From assembly GCF_001940525.2 (NCBI RefSeq), contig NZ_CP019437.1, positions 2,702,501 through 2,766,500 of the forward strand: 64,000 nt of DNA, read 5' to 3'. Shown in pieces: positions 25,680 to 37,404 of this stretch; within the stretch, counting starts at the first letter, position 1, and every line of letters begins with the position of its first letter. Origin of the DNA: Thioclava nitratireducens (GTDB lineage: Bacteria > Pseudomonadota > Alphaproteobacteria > Rhodobacterales > Rhodobacteraceae). Both the position numbers and the translations under genes were made by a program. The notes under the pieces are model-generated. The model was not told the DNA's origin and did not search any database. It saw nothing but the letters and a program-made list of their open reading frames with translations.

Positions 25680-26729
25680 TTACTGGCTCGCCAGGTTCTT
25701 TTCTTCTTCAGCGGTCAGCTCGCGGGCTTCTTTCACCAGCGCCGGACCGTCGATGCCCTGGCCTTTCACCTCGTCTTCCCAACGGGTGACGACCGGCTGC
25801 ATCGCATCCTTGAAGGCTTGGGTCTCGTCGGCCGAGAGCGTGATCAGCTCGTTGCCATCCGCTTCGGCGGCCTTGATCCCGTTATTGTCGCTGGTGCGCC
25901 AGATCTGGCCGACTTCCTTCAGCCACTCCTCGTCGGAGGCCTTGCGGAACGCCGCCTTGACGTCATCGGGCAGGCTGTCCCATTTCGCCTTGTTCATCGA
26001 CACCTGGAAGATCGAGGTGCCCAGACGCCAATGGTCCTGCCCTTCGATCTGGTACTGTGTCTGCTGCTGCAGCTTCAGCGCGGGGATGATTTCCCACGGG
26101 ATCAGCGCCCCGTCGACGACCTTCTTCGACAGCGCCTGCGGCAGTTCCGGCACCGGCATCGCGACCGGCTGCGCGTTCAGCGCCTCGATCACCCAGGCCC
26201 CCGTGCGCGACGGCGTGCGCAGCTTCAGACCCTTCACGTCGGCGGGGCTGTGCACCGGGGTATCCACGGTGTGGATGCCGTTGCCCGCATGGGCGTGCAG
26301 GAACATCACTTCGAGGCCCTTGTCCTCGTATTCCTGCTTCAGTTCCTTGTCGAACATGTCGCGCATCGCGAGGTTGGTCGCGGCCGGGTCGTTGTTATAG
26401 ACCGTCGGCAGCTCGAACACCTCGGTGCGCGGGAAGAGACCCGGCGTATAGCCGTTGAGCGTCCAGATCAGATCGACCACACCGTCGCGCGCCTGCTGCA
26501 CGAGTTCCGGCGGGCGACCGCCCAGCGTCATCGCCGGGTAGATGTCGATCTTGACCTTGCCGTTCGACAACTCTTCGACGCGCTTGGCCCAGGGCTCCAG
26601 CATCTGCGTCTGCACCGGCGCCTTGGCACCAAGGAAATGGTGCAGCTTGAGGGTGATCTCCTGTGCGAAGCTCCCGCTTGCCCAGAGCATGGCTGCGGCG
26701 CTCAGGCCCAGCAGTTTCGTAAGTTTCAT
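25680..26729 (-). CDS. dctP: TRAP transporter substrate-binding protein (DctP)
   Basis: 349 residues from the ATG at 26729, backed by GGGAGG and a signal peptide (MKLTKLLGLSAAAMLWASGSFAQ). The open frame extends far upstream over pobA, but that part is spurious. DctP features: GGRPPELVQQARDGVVDLIW, the substrate-carboxylate arginine region GLKLRTPSRTGAWVIEALNAQPVAMPVPEL, and the helix-rich C-terminus. It lies 47 bp after pobA, so uptake of 4-hydroxybenzoate, protocatechuate or a related acid is likely (inference from operon). Confidence 0.9.
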   Translation of the reverse strand: MKLTKLLGLSAAAMLWASGSFAQEITLKLHHFLGAKAPVQTQMLEPWAKRVEELSNGKVKIDIYPAMTLGGRPPELVQQARDGVVDLIWTLNGYTPGLFPRTEVFELPTVYNNDPAATNLAMRDMFDKELKQEYEDKGLEVMFLHAHAGNGIHTVDTPVHSPADVKGLKLRTPSRTGAWVIEALNAQPVAMPVPELPQALSKKVVDGALIPWEIIPALKLQQQTQYQIEGQDHWRLGTSIFQVSMNKAKWDSLPDDVKAAFRKASDEEWLKEVGQIWRTSDNNGIKAAEADGNELITLSADETQAFKDAMQPVVTRWEDEVKGQGIDGPALVKEARELTAEEEKNLASQ

Positions 26730-26776
26730 CGTTATTTCCTCCCTTTGTGCCCCTTGCGCGGGGGCGGTTCGGCCCG

Positions 26777-29258
<2,482 letters not shown>

Positions 29259-29262
<4 letters not shown>

Positions 29263-30101
29263 GCGGCCCCCTTCATGGGCAGCGCGAGGATTTCGCGCGC
29301 CTGCTGCCATGTGGCAACCGGACGGCCCGCTTTTTCACACAGATCGACCGTGCGCTGGACAAGCGCCGCGTTCGAAGGTGCGAGCGTTTCGCGATCCAGC
29401 CGAATGTTGTCCTCCAGACCGGTGCGGCAATGCCCGCCGGTCTCGATGCACCATTGGTTGACGACCACCTGCCCCGGCCCAACGCCTGCCGCGCACCACG
29501 TCGCCTCGGGCAGAACGCGGGCGCGGGTCTCGCGCATGAAATCGAAGGCCGCGCGGTCGACCGGCATCGCGTTCTTCACGCCCATGACGAATTGTACATG
29601 GACATTCGCGGGCAGCCGCCCGTCGCCGACCAGTTTCGCGGCCTGAAAGATGTGGCTGAGATCGAAACACTCGATCTCGGGGCGCACATCGTAGGTCTTC
29701 ATCTCCGAGGCCAGCCAGTCGACCAGATCCGGAGGGTTCTCATAGACCCGCGTCGGGAAGTTGTTCGACCCGACCGAGAGCGAGGCCATGTCGGGCCGCA
29801 AGGGCAGCATCCCGCCGCGCGTCTTGCCCGCGCCGGACCGGCCGCCGGTGGAGAACTGCACGATCATGCCGGGGCAATGCTTGTGCAGCCCCTCCATCAG
29901 CCGCGCGAAGCGGTCGGGGTCGGAACTCGGCGAGCCATCCTCGTTGCGCACATGGCAATGCGCGATGGTCGCGCCCGCCTCGAACGCGGCCTGCGTGGAC
30001 TCGATCTGCTCGGAGATCGTGATCGGCACCGCCGGATTGTCGGATTGCTGCGGCACGGAGCCGGTGATCGCGACACATATGATGCAGGGGTCCTGGGTCA
30101 T
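29259..30101 (-). CDS. Beta-keto acid cleavage enzyme (BKACE, DUF849)
   Basis: 280-residue TIM-barrel enzyme of the BKACE/Kce family, which condenses a beta-keto acid with acetyl-CoA to release acetoacetate and a new acyl-CoA. Family marks: N-terminal IICVAITGS, the metal-binding HCHVRNEDGSPSSD, GVGPGQVVVNQWCIETGGHCRTGLEDNI. It lies inside the pca operon between pcaG (3-bp gap) and pcaB, and no pcaI, pcaJ or pcaF is visible. The likely reaction is 3-oxoadipate + acetyl-CoA to succinyl-CoA + acetoacetate, bypassing transferase and thiolase. Family certain; substrate inferred from context. Confidence 0.88.
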
Positions 30102-30104
30102 GGC

Positions 30105-30704
30105 TCAGATATCGAAGAAGACGGTTTCGCCCGCACCTTGCAGGCGGATGTCGAAGCGGTATTCGCCCGGGCCGGTCGCCTCGGCGACCATCGTGGCGAT
30201 CCGGTCGCGATGCTCGATCCGCGCGAGAAGCGGGTCGCCCGAGAGATCGTCCTCGGGGAAATACATCCGGGTGTGCAGCCCGTGATTGATGCCGCGCGCG
30301 AAGATCCAGAACGAGATATGCGGCGGCGTCTCGCGGTCGCCCGAAAGCGCAATCGCGCCGGGCTTGATCGTTTCGAAAATGATCTCGCCCGTGCTGAAAT
30401 CGGCGGGGATACGACCGAAGCCGGAGACCGCCGGATCTGCGCCCTCCTGCCCCGGATAGATCCCGGCGGCATCGGCCTGCCAGGTCTCCACCAGACAATC
30501 GCGCAGCGGCAGATCGCCGCCATCGACGACGCGGCAGGTCACCTTGATCCGCTCGCCCTTCGCCTCCGGCCCGGCGATCTCGCGGCCCAGCGTCTCGAAA
30601 GGAGCCCCCTCGATGCCGCCCGCCTCGGGAGCGAGCCCGATATGGACGTAAGGCCCTGCCGTCTGCGAGGGCGTCAGGATCGGCTTGTCGAATTTCTGCA
30701 CCAT
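30105..30704 (-). CDS. pcaG: Protocatechuate 3,4-dioxygenase alpha subunit
   Basis: 199-residue alpha subunit of the intradiol ring-cleaving dioxygenase. TPSQTAGPYVHIGLAP start and LVETWQADAAGIYPG, FGRIPAD, PPHISFWIFARGINHGLHTRMYF are characteristic. It lacks the full iron-ligand set carried by PcaH, as expected for alpha. Start ATG overlaps the pcaH TAA by one base (TAATG). Confidence 0.93.
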   Translation of the reverse strand: MVQKFDKPILTPSQTAGPYVHIGLAPEAGGIEGAPFETLGREIAGPEAKGERIKVTCRVVDGGDLPLRDCLVETWQADAAGIYPGQEGADPAVSGFGRIPADFSTGEIIFETIKPGAIALSGDRETPPHISFWIFARGINHGLHTRMYFPEDDLSGDPLLARIEHRDRIATMVAEATGPGEYRFDIRLQGAGETVFFDI

Positions 30705-31426
30705 TACATGCCCTCCGGACGGTTCTCGAAATGGGTCTGGCGGTGGCCGCGCAGCACGATGTCGAAGCGATAGGCGACCGCGTCCATCGGTTTCGTCTCA
30801 CTCATGTCGAGCGCCGCCACGAGCCGGTCGAGCGCGGCCTTATCGGGGATCGTCTGCGCGATCGGGCAGCGTGCGATCAGCGGATCGCCCTCGAAATACA
30901 TCTGCGAGATCAGGCGCTGGCCGAAGCTGTGCCCGAAGATCGAGAAGTGGATGTGGGCCGGGCGCCATTCGTTCGGACCGTTGGGCCACGGATAGGCGCC
31001 GGGCTTCACGGTGCGGAACGCGTAGGAGCCGTCCTCGCCCGTGATCGTGCGCCCGCAGCCGCCGAAATCGGGATCGAGCGCCGCCAGATAACCGTCTTTC
31101 TTGTGGCGGTAACGCCCGCCCGCATTGGCTTGCCAGATTTCGATCAGCGCGTTCGGGATCGGACGGTTGTTCTCGTCGAGAAGCCGGCCATGCACGATGA
31201 TCCGCTCGCCGATGGCGCTGGTGCCGGGGCGGGCATAGTTCAGCAGCAGATCGTTATCGAGCGCGCCGAGCTTCACATGGCCGAAGGTCGGGCCGGTCTC
31301 TTCGCTGGGCGAGCTGTCGAAGGCGATCAGCGCGCGCTGCGGGCTGCGCAGCACCGAGGTCTTGTAGGCCGGCGTGAAGAGAGGCGGGTGGATACCGGCC
31401 TCGCGGGGGATCAAACGACCGGTCAT
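30704..31426 (-). CDS. pcaH: Protocatechuate 3,4-dioxygenase beta subunit
   Basis: Catalytic subunit, 240 residues, cleaving protocatechuate to 3-carboxy-cis,cis-muconate. Non-haem Fe(III) ligands are in recognisable motifs: Tyr in [13 protein letters not shown], Tyr in [13 protein letters not shown] and the His pair of [11 protein letters not shown]. Its ATG overlaps the pcaC stop by 4 bp. Length and motif order match PcaH. Confidence 0.94.
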   Translation of the reverse strand: MTGRLIPREAGIHPPLFTPAYKTSVLRSPQRALIAFDSSPSEETGPTFGHVKLGALDNDLLLNYARPGTSAIGERIIVHGRLLDENNRPIPNALIEIWQANAGGRYRHKKDGYLAALDPDFGGCGRTITGEDGSYAFRTVKPGAYPWPNGPNEWRPAHIHFSIFGHSFGQRLISQMYFEGDPLIARCPIAQTIPDKAALDRLVAALDMSETKPMDAVAYRFDIVLRGHRQTHFENRPEGM

Positions 31427-31797
31427 TGGCCCATCTCCTTCAGCGTTTCCTTGATGATCTTGATCGCGTGATTGGCGCGGGGCACGCCCGCATAGACCGC
31501 GACATGCAGCATCGCTTCTCGCAGATCCGAAGGCGTGGCGCCGGTATTGGCGGTGGCGCGGGTATGCATCGCGATTTCCTCGTGATTGCCCTGCGCCGCC
31601 AGAAGCGCGATCGTCACGATGGAGCGTTCGCGCGGCGTCAGGTCAGGCCGCGACCAGACCGAGCCCCAGGCGCCCTCGGTGATGAACTCCTGAAACGGCG
31701 CGTCGAACTCGGTCTTGCTCGCATCGGCGCGGTCGACATGGGCGTCGCCCAACACACGGCGGCGCGTTTCCATCCCTGCTTCATATCGCTCAGACAA
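31423..31797 (-). CDS. pcaC: 4-carboxymuconolactone decarboxylase
   Basis: 124-residue CMD-family enzyme converting 4-carboxymuconolactone to 3-oxoadipate enol-lactone. Motifs [39 protein letters not shown] are typical. The best start is a TTG at 31797, because AAGGAG lies 7 bases ahead inside the end of pcaD (8-bp overlap). An ATG at 31773 is the alternative. Free-standing, not fused to pcaD. Confidence 0.9.
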   Translation of the reverse strand: MSERYEAGMETRRRVLGDAHVDRADASKTEFDAPFQEFITEGAWGSVWSRPDLTPRERSIVTIALLAAQGNHEEIAMHTRATANTGATPSDLREAMLHVAVYAGVPRANHAIKIIKETLKEMGQ

Positions 31798-32575
31798 GCT
31801 CGTGCTCCTTCAGAAATTCAGTGATGAGGCGCGCCACCTGCTCGGGCGCCTCGATTGCGGGAATATGCCCCGCGCCTTCAATCAATTCGGCCCGCGCGCC
31901 GGGAATGGCGGCGGCCATTTCCATGACCTGCTCGGGCGGGGTCGCGCCGTCATGGCTGCCCGCGATCACCAGCGTCGGGGCGGAAATCTCGGGCAGAGCG
32001 TCGCGCAGATCAGCCCCGGCGAGCGCCTTGCAGCAATTCGCATAGCCTTTGGCATCCGTGCGCGCGACTTCCGTCACCCAGAGCGCGCAGTCGGGATGGG
32101 CGCGGAACGCGGGGCCGAACCAGCGCTCGATCACGCCGTCCGCCATCGCGGGCAGACCTTGACTTTCCACCGTGGCGATCCGCTCTGCCCAGCTTTCCTC
32201 GGTGCCGATCTTGGCAGCCGTATTGCTGAGCACCAACGCACGCACCCGCTCGGGGGCGATCCGCGCGATCTCCTGCGCGATCATGCCGCCGATGGAGCAG
32301 CCGACGAACACTGCCGCCTCGATACCCAGATGATCGGCGACCGTCAGCGCATCCTGCGCCAGATCGGTGATCGTGGGGGCGGCGTCAGAGGTCGCGCTCA
32401 GCCCGTGACCGCGCTTGTCCATCCGCACCAGACGATAGCCGGAGAGCGGGGCGACAAGGCCTTCCCACATCCGCAAATCGGTGCCCAGCGAGTTCAGACA
32501 TATAACCGGGACGCCCTGCGCCGCGCCGTCTTCGCGGTAATGGATATGCCCCCAGTCGCAATTAAGTGCGTGCAT
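31790..32575 (-). CDS. pcaD: 3-oxoadipate enol-lactonase
   Basis: Alpha/beta hydrolase of 261 residues hydrolysing 3-oxoadipate enol-lactone to 3-oxoadipate. Nucleophile elbow GCSIGGM, acid GSHDGATPP and His in GAGHIPAIE make the triad. The ATG at 32575 is preceded by GGGAGGAAGAGG; an upstream in-frame start at 32674 is rejected. First gene of the long pcaD-C-H-G-BKACE-B-pobA-dctPQM operon, divergent from pcaQ. Confidence 0.92.
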   Translation of the reverse strand: MHALNCDWGHIHYREDGAAQGVPVICLNSLGTDLRMWEGLVAPLSGYRLVRMDKRGHGLSATSDAAPTITDLAQDALTVADHLGIEAAVFVGCSIGGMIAQEIARIAPERVRALVLSNTAAKIGTEESWAERIATVESQGLPAMADGVIERWFGPAFRAHPDCALWVTEVARTDAKGYANCCKALAGADLRDALPEISAPTLVIAGSHDGATPPEQVMEMAAAIPGARAELIEGAGHIPAIEAPEQVARLITEFLKEHELV

Positions 32576-32643
32576 CCTCTTCCTCCCACCATAATCTTTT
32601 CTGAAGTTTTCGCTTGAGCCAAATATAAAATGCACGTTAATCC

Positions 32644-32659
32644 ATAACCCCATGGCTAT
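32644..32659. promoter_or_regulatory. Candidate PcaQ-binding site overlapping the pcaQ start
   Basis: ATAACC-N4-GGCTAT matches the rhizobial PcaQ box (ATAACC-N4-GGTTAA, from memory) in 10 of 12 defined positions. It lies 69-84 bp upstream of the pcaD start and covers the pcaQ initiation codon, so PcaQ could both activate pcaD and limit its own synthesis. Confidence 0.5.
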
Positions 32660-33572
32660 GCATAAAGGTCTCAAGCTCCGTCACATCCGCGCCTTTCTCG
32701 ACACGATCGAGGCAGGCGGGGTCTCGGCTGCGGCGCGCAAGCAGGGGATTTCACAGCCTGCCTTGTCGAAGACCCTCTCCGAGATGGAGGCAATGCTGGG
32801 CGGTGCGCTACTGGAGCGACGCGGGCGGCGGTTGACCGTGACGCCGGCGGGCGAGGCGTTTCGCCGCCATGCGATTCAGGCGTTGCAGGAACTGGAGGCT
32901 GGCGCGGCTGCGCTCAGCGGCGACGGGATCGGCGACGTGATCAATGTGGGCGCGCTGCCGACGGTGGCGGGCTCGATCTTTCCGGGCGTAGCCCTCGAGT
33001 TCAGCCGCGCCCATCCGGGCACGCGGCTCTCGATCAGCACCGGGCCCAACCTGTATCTGCTCGACCGTCTGCGCTCGGGGGCGATCGACCTGATGATCGG
33101 ACGGATGCCCGCCGCCGCCGACATGCCGGGGCTGCGTTTCGATTTTCTCTACGAGGAAGAGGTCATTCTGGCCGCGCGCGCGGGCCATCCATTCGCACAC
33201 CGCCCCGCCCCCGAGGCGCTGCGCCAATGCGACGTGATCCTGCCCACGCGCGGCGCGATCATCCGGCGCATCGTCGACGATTATCTGGGCGCGCAGGGCA
33301 TCACCGAGCCGCGCTGCCCGATCGAGACCGTGTCGCTCGCGACCGGACTCGGGCTTCTGGAAGGGTCGGATATGCTGTGGTTCATCTCGCGCGGCGTGGT
33401 GGCGCGTGAACTGGCCTCGGGGCTTCTGGTGAGCCTGCCGCTGGGCGCGCAGTTCATGTCGGGCGCTGTCGGGTTGACGATGAAGCACGAGATGACCGAG
33501 CGCCCCGAGGTCGCCCGGCTGACCGCGATGATGCATGAGGCCGCCCGGTTGCGCGCGGCGACGTCCGGCTGA
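32652..33572 (+). CDS. pcaQ: LysR-family regulator PcaQ
   Basis: 306-residue LysR activator with N-terminal HTH at about residues 20-40 (GGVSAAARKQGISQPALSKTLSEME) and a substrate-binding-like effector domain (SISTGPNLYLLDRLRSGAIDLMIGRMP; DMLWFISRGVVARELASG). Divergently placed next to pcaD, as in rhizobia and roseobacters. There PcaQ responds to 3-carboxymuconate and activates pcaDCHGB. The ATG at 32652 is followed by a second ATG at 32658, so the true start may be two codons later. Confidence 0.88.
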   Translation: MAMHKGLKLRHIRAFLDTIEAGGVSAAARKQGISQPALSKTLSEMEAMLGGALLERRGRRLTVTPAGEAFRRHAIQALQELEAGAAALSGDGIGDVINVGALPTVAGSIFPGVALEFSRAHPGTRLSISTGPNLYLLDRLRSGAIDLMIGRMPAAADMPGLRFDFLYEEEVILAARAGHPFAHRPAPEALRQCDVILPTRGAIIRRIVDDYLGAQGITEPRCPIETVSLATGLGLLEGSDMLWFISRGVVARELASGLLVSLPLGAQFMSGAVGLTMKHEMTERPEVARLTAMMHEAARLRAATSG

Positions 33573-33744
33573 GGCTTGGCCAAGCCGCGCTGCCCCAGTG
33601 CGCCAAGCCGCGTGCCGTAGGCTGGACCCCATTTGTGCTATCCGCCATATTGTGAACGATTTTTCATGATTTCTCGCCCCCCGAGAGACGCCCGACATGG
33701 CCACGATATCGGGCCCTGCCAAACCGCCGAGATAGGTTATACCA

Positions 33745-34689
33745 ATGCCTGATACCGCCTTGAAAGACCGCCAGATCGCCTGGACTGGGCAGCTCGAACG
33801 GATCGGGGCAGATCATGGATTCTACCGCCGACTCGATGCCGAGCATAAGGCACTATTCGTCGAGGGCGACGACACGCTGGTCGTGACCTTCGACAATCTC
33901 GACGATGCGCGCCAGAAGGTCGAAGAGCGCCTGCCCTGGGGCGTGAATTTCATCAACTCGCAGGGGTGGTCGGCGCTTGGCATCGGGGCGCATGGCTGGA
34001 CATGGTACCGCGCCGAAGCGGTCTATGATTTCTTCGACGAGATGCGCGAGACCGGATTTTTCGAGCGGTTCCGCCGCGTGGTGTTCTACGGCACCTCGAT
34101 GGCGGGCTACGCGGCAGCGGCGTTTTCCTCGGCAGCTCCCGGCGCCACGGTGCTCGCGCTCTCGCCGCAAGCAACGCTCGACCGCGACGTGACCGGCGGC
34201 TGGGAAGGGCGCTATCGCGCGGTCTGGCGGCGCAATTTCACCGATCGCTACGGCTATGCGCCCGATGAGGCCGCACAGGCGGCGCAGATGTGGCTCCTCT
34301 ACGATCCGACGGTGCGCGAGGATTCGATGCACGCGACCTTGTTCCGCGCGCCCAACGTGACCCGGATCCGCTGTCGACGCTTCGGCCATCGGCTGGGGTC
34401 ATCGCTTACCGCGATGGGCGTTCTGAAACCGATCACGCAACGGGTGGTCGCGGGCGACGCGACCCCGGCGGAGATCTACGCTTTGCTGCGTGCGCGCCGC
34501 ACCGTGCCCGCCTATCAGAAAACCCTGCTGAAACAGCTTCTCGCGATGAATCGGCCGCGCCTGACCTATGACTATGCCCATGCGGTGCTGAGGTCCTCCC
34601 ACCCCGCGCGGCGCCCGCATTACCGCAAGGCGATGGACGAGATCGCCAAGAAATTCGACTGGCCCATCTACACCCCGCCTGCCGTCTGA
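33745..34689 (+). CDS. Conserved alpha/beta-hydrolase-like protein of unknown function
   Basis: 314 residues, no signal peptide or membrane helix. A likely nucleophile elbow YGTSMAGYAA (Ser118) with preceding strand RRVVFYGTS and following VLALSPQAT suggests an alpha/beta-hydrolase fold. A CRRFGHRLG segment could hold the histidine. The rest is not recognised. It is 36 bp upstream of a glycosyltransferase gene in the same direction, so a role in surface glycan modification or sensing is possible but unproven. Confidence 0.75.
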   Translation: MPDTALKDRQIAWTGQLERIGADHGFYRRLDAEHKALFVEGDDTLVVTFDNLDDARQKVEERLPWGVNFINSQGWSALGIGAHGWTWYRAEAVYDFFDEMRETGFFERFRRVVFYGTSMAGYAAAAFSSAAPGATVLALSPQATLDRDVTGGWEGRYRAVWRRNFTDRYGYAPDEAAQAAQMWLLYDPTVREDSMHATLFRAPNVTRIRCRRFGHRLGSSLTAMGVLKPITQRVVAGDATPAEIYALLRARRTVPAYQKTLLKQLLAMNRPRLTYDYAHAVLRSSHPARRPHYRKAMDEIAKKFDWPIYTPPAV

Positions 34690-34725
34690 GCGCCGCGAAA
34701 GACCCTTCCGAACAGGAGCCTACCC

Positions 34726-35571
34726 TTGTCCCAATTGCCGACGATCGCGACCCTGTGGATCGGTGACCGCCTGTCCTGGCTCGAACAGCTGAGCCTGAAA
34801 TCCTTCGTCGATGCGGGCCATGACACCCTGCTCTATTGCTACAACCTGATCCCGAACGCCCCGCCCGGCGTGACGCTGCGCGATGCGCGCGACATCTTTC
34901 CGGGCGACGAGATCATCCGCCACAAGCGCACCGGCAGCCCCGCTATCCATGCCGATCTGTGGCGGCTGCACCTGATGGAGAAGACCGATTACATCTGGGT
35001 CGATGCCGATGTGCTTTGCGTGAAACCCTTCGATTTCACCGATGATTACGTTTTCGGGCTCGAGAAACCGCACCTGATCTGCAACGCGGTGATGCGCCTG
35101 CCGGCGGGGTCGCAGACCCTGCGCGGGCTGCTGGATTTCGTGGCCGACCCTTACGCGATCGGGCCATGGCTGAAGGAAGAGCAGCAAGAGGAATTGCGCG
35201 CAGCCCGCGATCGCGGCGAACCGGTGCATTTCTCCGAGCAGGAATGGGGACTGACCGGCCCGGCCGCGCTGAGCCACTTCCTGCGCGAGACCGGCGAGTG
35301 GGACCATGCGCTCTCGCAACAGGCCTTCTATCCGATCTCCTTCAAGGACCGGAACAAGATGATCATGTCGCGCTTCGACGTGGAGGCGGATTTCCTCACC
35401 GACGAGACCTATGCAGTGCATATGTGGGCGCGTCGGATGAAACCGCGTCTGGAAGAGGCCGAGAACAACCGCCCCCGGCGCGGAAGCTACATGCACAAGG
35501 CGCTGCTGAAACACGGCATCACGCCCTCCGAAGCGCCGATCCCGCCGAAGGTGAAGCCCGTCGACGCCTGA
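34726..35571 (+). CDS. Glycosyltransferase-like protein with DxD motif
   Basis: 281 residues. GT-A-type N-terminus (TIATLWIGDRLSWLEQLSLKSF) like the sugar-transfer family with DxD (GT32/alpha-1,4-GlcNAc transferase-like), with YIWVDADVLC placing the DxD at residues 93-95. The start codon is TTG, with AGGAG 7 bases upstream. No membrane segment. Pairs with the preceding hydrolase-like gene; substrate unknown. Confidence 0.78.
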   Translation: MSQLPTIATLWIGDRLSWLEQLSLKSFVDAGHDTLLYCYNLIPNAPPGVTLRDARDIFPGDEIIRHKRTGSPAIHADLWRLHLMEKTDYIWVDADVLCVKPFDFTDDYVFGLEKPHLICNAVMRLPAGSQTLRGLLDFVADPYAIGPWLKEEQQEELRAARDRGEPVHFSEQEWGLTGPAALSHFLRETGEWDHALSQQAFYPISFKDRNKMIMSRFDVEADFLTDETYAVHMWARRMKPRLEEAENNRPRRGSYMHKALLKHGITPSEAPIPPKVKPVDA

Positions 35572-35849
35572 CGCAATGGCGCGTCGCCGCGTCGACATCG
35601 GCAACGCGCGCGCCCAAGGCGTGGCAGAGGGACATCATGCGCTGCGAGAAACGGATCCGGCCGAGCTGCGCCATATTGCCCGAGCGGTGATTTGCGGCTA
35701 TCGAACGGACAGGTGCCGGGCACCTGCCGCCTGCAGACAAACGTCACGGTGAAGCCCGGAGCAAGATGACATCTCACCCTCGATGCATTTCGCAGGTGGG
35801 CAATGCAGGCACCCTCCCCATTCGAAATGCCTCTGCGGAGGAGTGAGCG

Positions 35850-37244
35850 ATGTCTGTTAGACCCGCTTCGAACACTGTTGAAAACCGCTTCCTGACCCGC
35901 CCCGTCGGGCGATTGTTCCTCTCGAATGCGCTCCCCATGGCGGTTGTCATGTCCACCGGGGGGCTGTTGAACGTGATCGACGGCATCTTCGTCGGTCGTT
36001 TCATCGGCGCTGAAGCCCTGGCCGCCGTCAGCCTGGGCTTTCCGGTCGTCATGTTGCTCACCGCGCTGACCGCCCTGGGCGGCGGCGGCATGTCGAGCCT
36101 GCTCGCCCGCCATCTCGGAGCCGGCGATCGAAGCAAGGCGGGCGCCGTGTTCGCGCGCGCGCACGGCCTGGCGCTCGCGATCAGCGCGGGGTTGATCGCC
36201 GCGGCGCTGACTCTCGGCCCGTCCGTCGTCTCCGCCCTCGCCGCCGGGAACGAAGCGGTCGCGGCGGAAACGCGCAGCTACCTGCTGATCCTGATCCTCG
36301 GCGCGCCGGTCCAGTTCACCTTGGGGCTGCACGCCGATGCCCTTCGCAACGAAGGACGCGCGGGGCTGATCGCGCTGCTCTCGGTGCTGGTGAACCTGCT
36401 GAACATCGCGGCGAACTATGTCGCAATCGTGCTCCTCGGGCTGGGCGTCGCGGGCTCTGCCCTCGGCACCGTGAGCGCGCAGATCCTCGGGCTGGCGCTG
36501 GTGCTGATCGTGCGGGCGCGCGATCGGGATTTGCTGCCGCTCGGGGCGCTCGTGCAGGCCAGTTGGCTGTCGGGATGGGGGCGGATTCTCGCGCTCGGCC
36601 TGCCGCTGTCGCTGACCTTCATCGGAATGGCGCTGGTCAGCAGCACGGTTCTTCTTCTGATCGGCACCACCTCCGCGGATCACGCGAGCTATGTCGCGGC
36701 CTATGGTGTGGTGACGCGCATCCTCGGGCTGGCCTTCCTGCCGCAGATGGCGATCGCGCTGACGACGCAGAGCATTACCGGAAACAATGTCGGCGCAGGC
36801 CGCATCGCGCGCGCCAGTGCGGCCCTGCGCCTCGCAATCGCCGTCGTGTCTCTCTGGTGTGCCGGTGTGGCGCTGACGTGTCTCGTCGCGGGTGAACCGC
36901 TTGGTGCGATGTTTTCGGAAGATCCGCAGGTCACGGCGGCAGTCGCCGCGATCCTGCGACCGATGACGGCGCTCTACGTCTTCACCGGGCCGATACTCGT
37001 TCTCGCGATGCACTTTCAGGCGATGGGCCATCCGCTGCGGACGGCGGTGCTGACACTGGTGAAACCTTGGTTGTTGGTGCCGGCCCTGCTGGTCCTCATG
37101 GATGCGCTGGCCGGTATCGAGGGCCTGTGGTTCGCCTTTCCGATTGCGGATGCAGTGCTGCTTGGCCTCGCGCTGCTCCTGATCAGGCGGGTCCGTCCTA
37201 TTGCCTCCCTCTCGGCGGCCCCGTCAGCCGAGAAAGCGGCCTGA
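35850..37244 (+). CDS. MATE-family multidrug/metabolite exporter
   Basis: 464 residues forming about 12 hydrophobic helices in two similar halves, typical of MATE (NorM/DinF) sodium- or proton-driven exporters. Segments such as FVGRFIGAEALAAVSLGFPVVMLLTALTALGGGGMSSLLARHLGAGD and the second-half TTQSITGNNVGAGRIARA are family-like. Start follows GCGGAGGAG. No neighbour suggests the substrate. Confidence 0.88.
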   Translation: MSVRPASNTVENRFLTRPVGRLFLSNALPMAVVMSTGGLLNVIDGIFVGRFIGAEALAAVSLGFPVVMLLTALTALGGGGMSSLLARHLGAGDRSKAGAVFARAHGLALAISAGLIAAALTLGPSVVSALAAGNEAVAAETRSYLLILILGAPVQFTLGLHADALRNEGRAGLIALLSVLVNLLNIAANYVAIVLLGLGVAGSALGTVSAQILGLALVLIVRARDRDLLPLGALVQASWLSGWGRILALGLPLSLTFIGMALVSSTVLLLIGTTSADHASYVAAYGVVTRILGLAFLPQMAIALTTQSITGNNVGAGRIARASAALRLAIAVVSLWCAGVALTCLVAGEPLGAMFSEDPQVTAAVAAILRPMTALYVFTGPILVLAMHFQAMGHPLRTAVLTLVKPWLLVPALLVLMDALAGIEGLWFAFPIADAVLLGLALLLIRRVRPIASLSAAPSAEKAA

Positions 37245-37302
37245 CATCACCGCTCCCGAGATCGCTTCGCCCGAGGCCGGATGGCGCGGCTGCGAACGGA
37301 CG

Positions 37303-37322
37303 CGCGCCCCAATCGGGGCGCG
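37303..37322. terminator. GC-rich hairpin between MATE and receiver genes
   Basis: Perfect 8-bp stem CGCGCCCC/GGGGCGCG with a 4-base loop between two convergent genes. No T run follows on either strand, so termination would be inefficient or Rho-assisted. Confidence 0.45.
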
Positions 37323-37404
37323 TGCCTGCAGGTGACCCGACCTTTCCAAATGCGATCTGCCCGCTCGCCTTAGCCGCCCACCAGTCGGCGACGAGATCGC
37401 GTTA

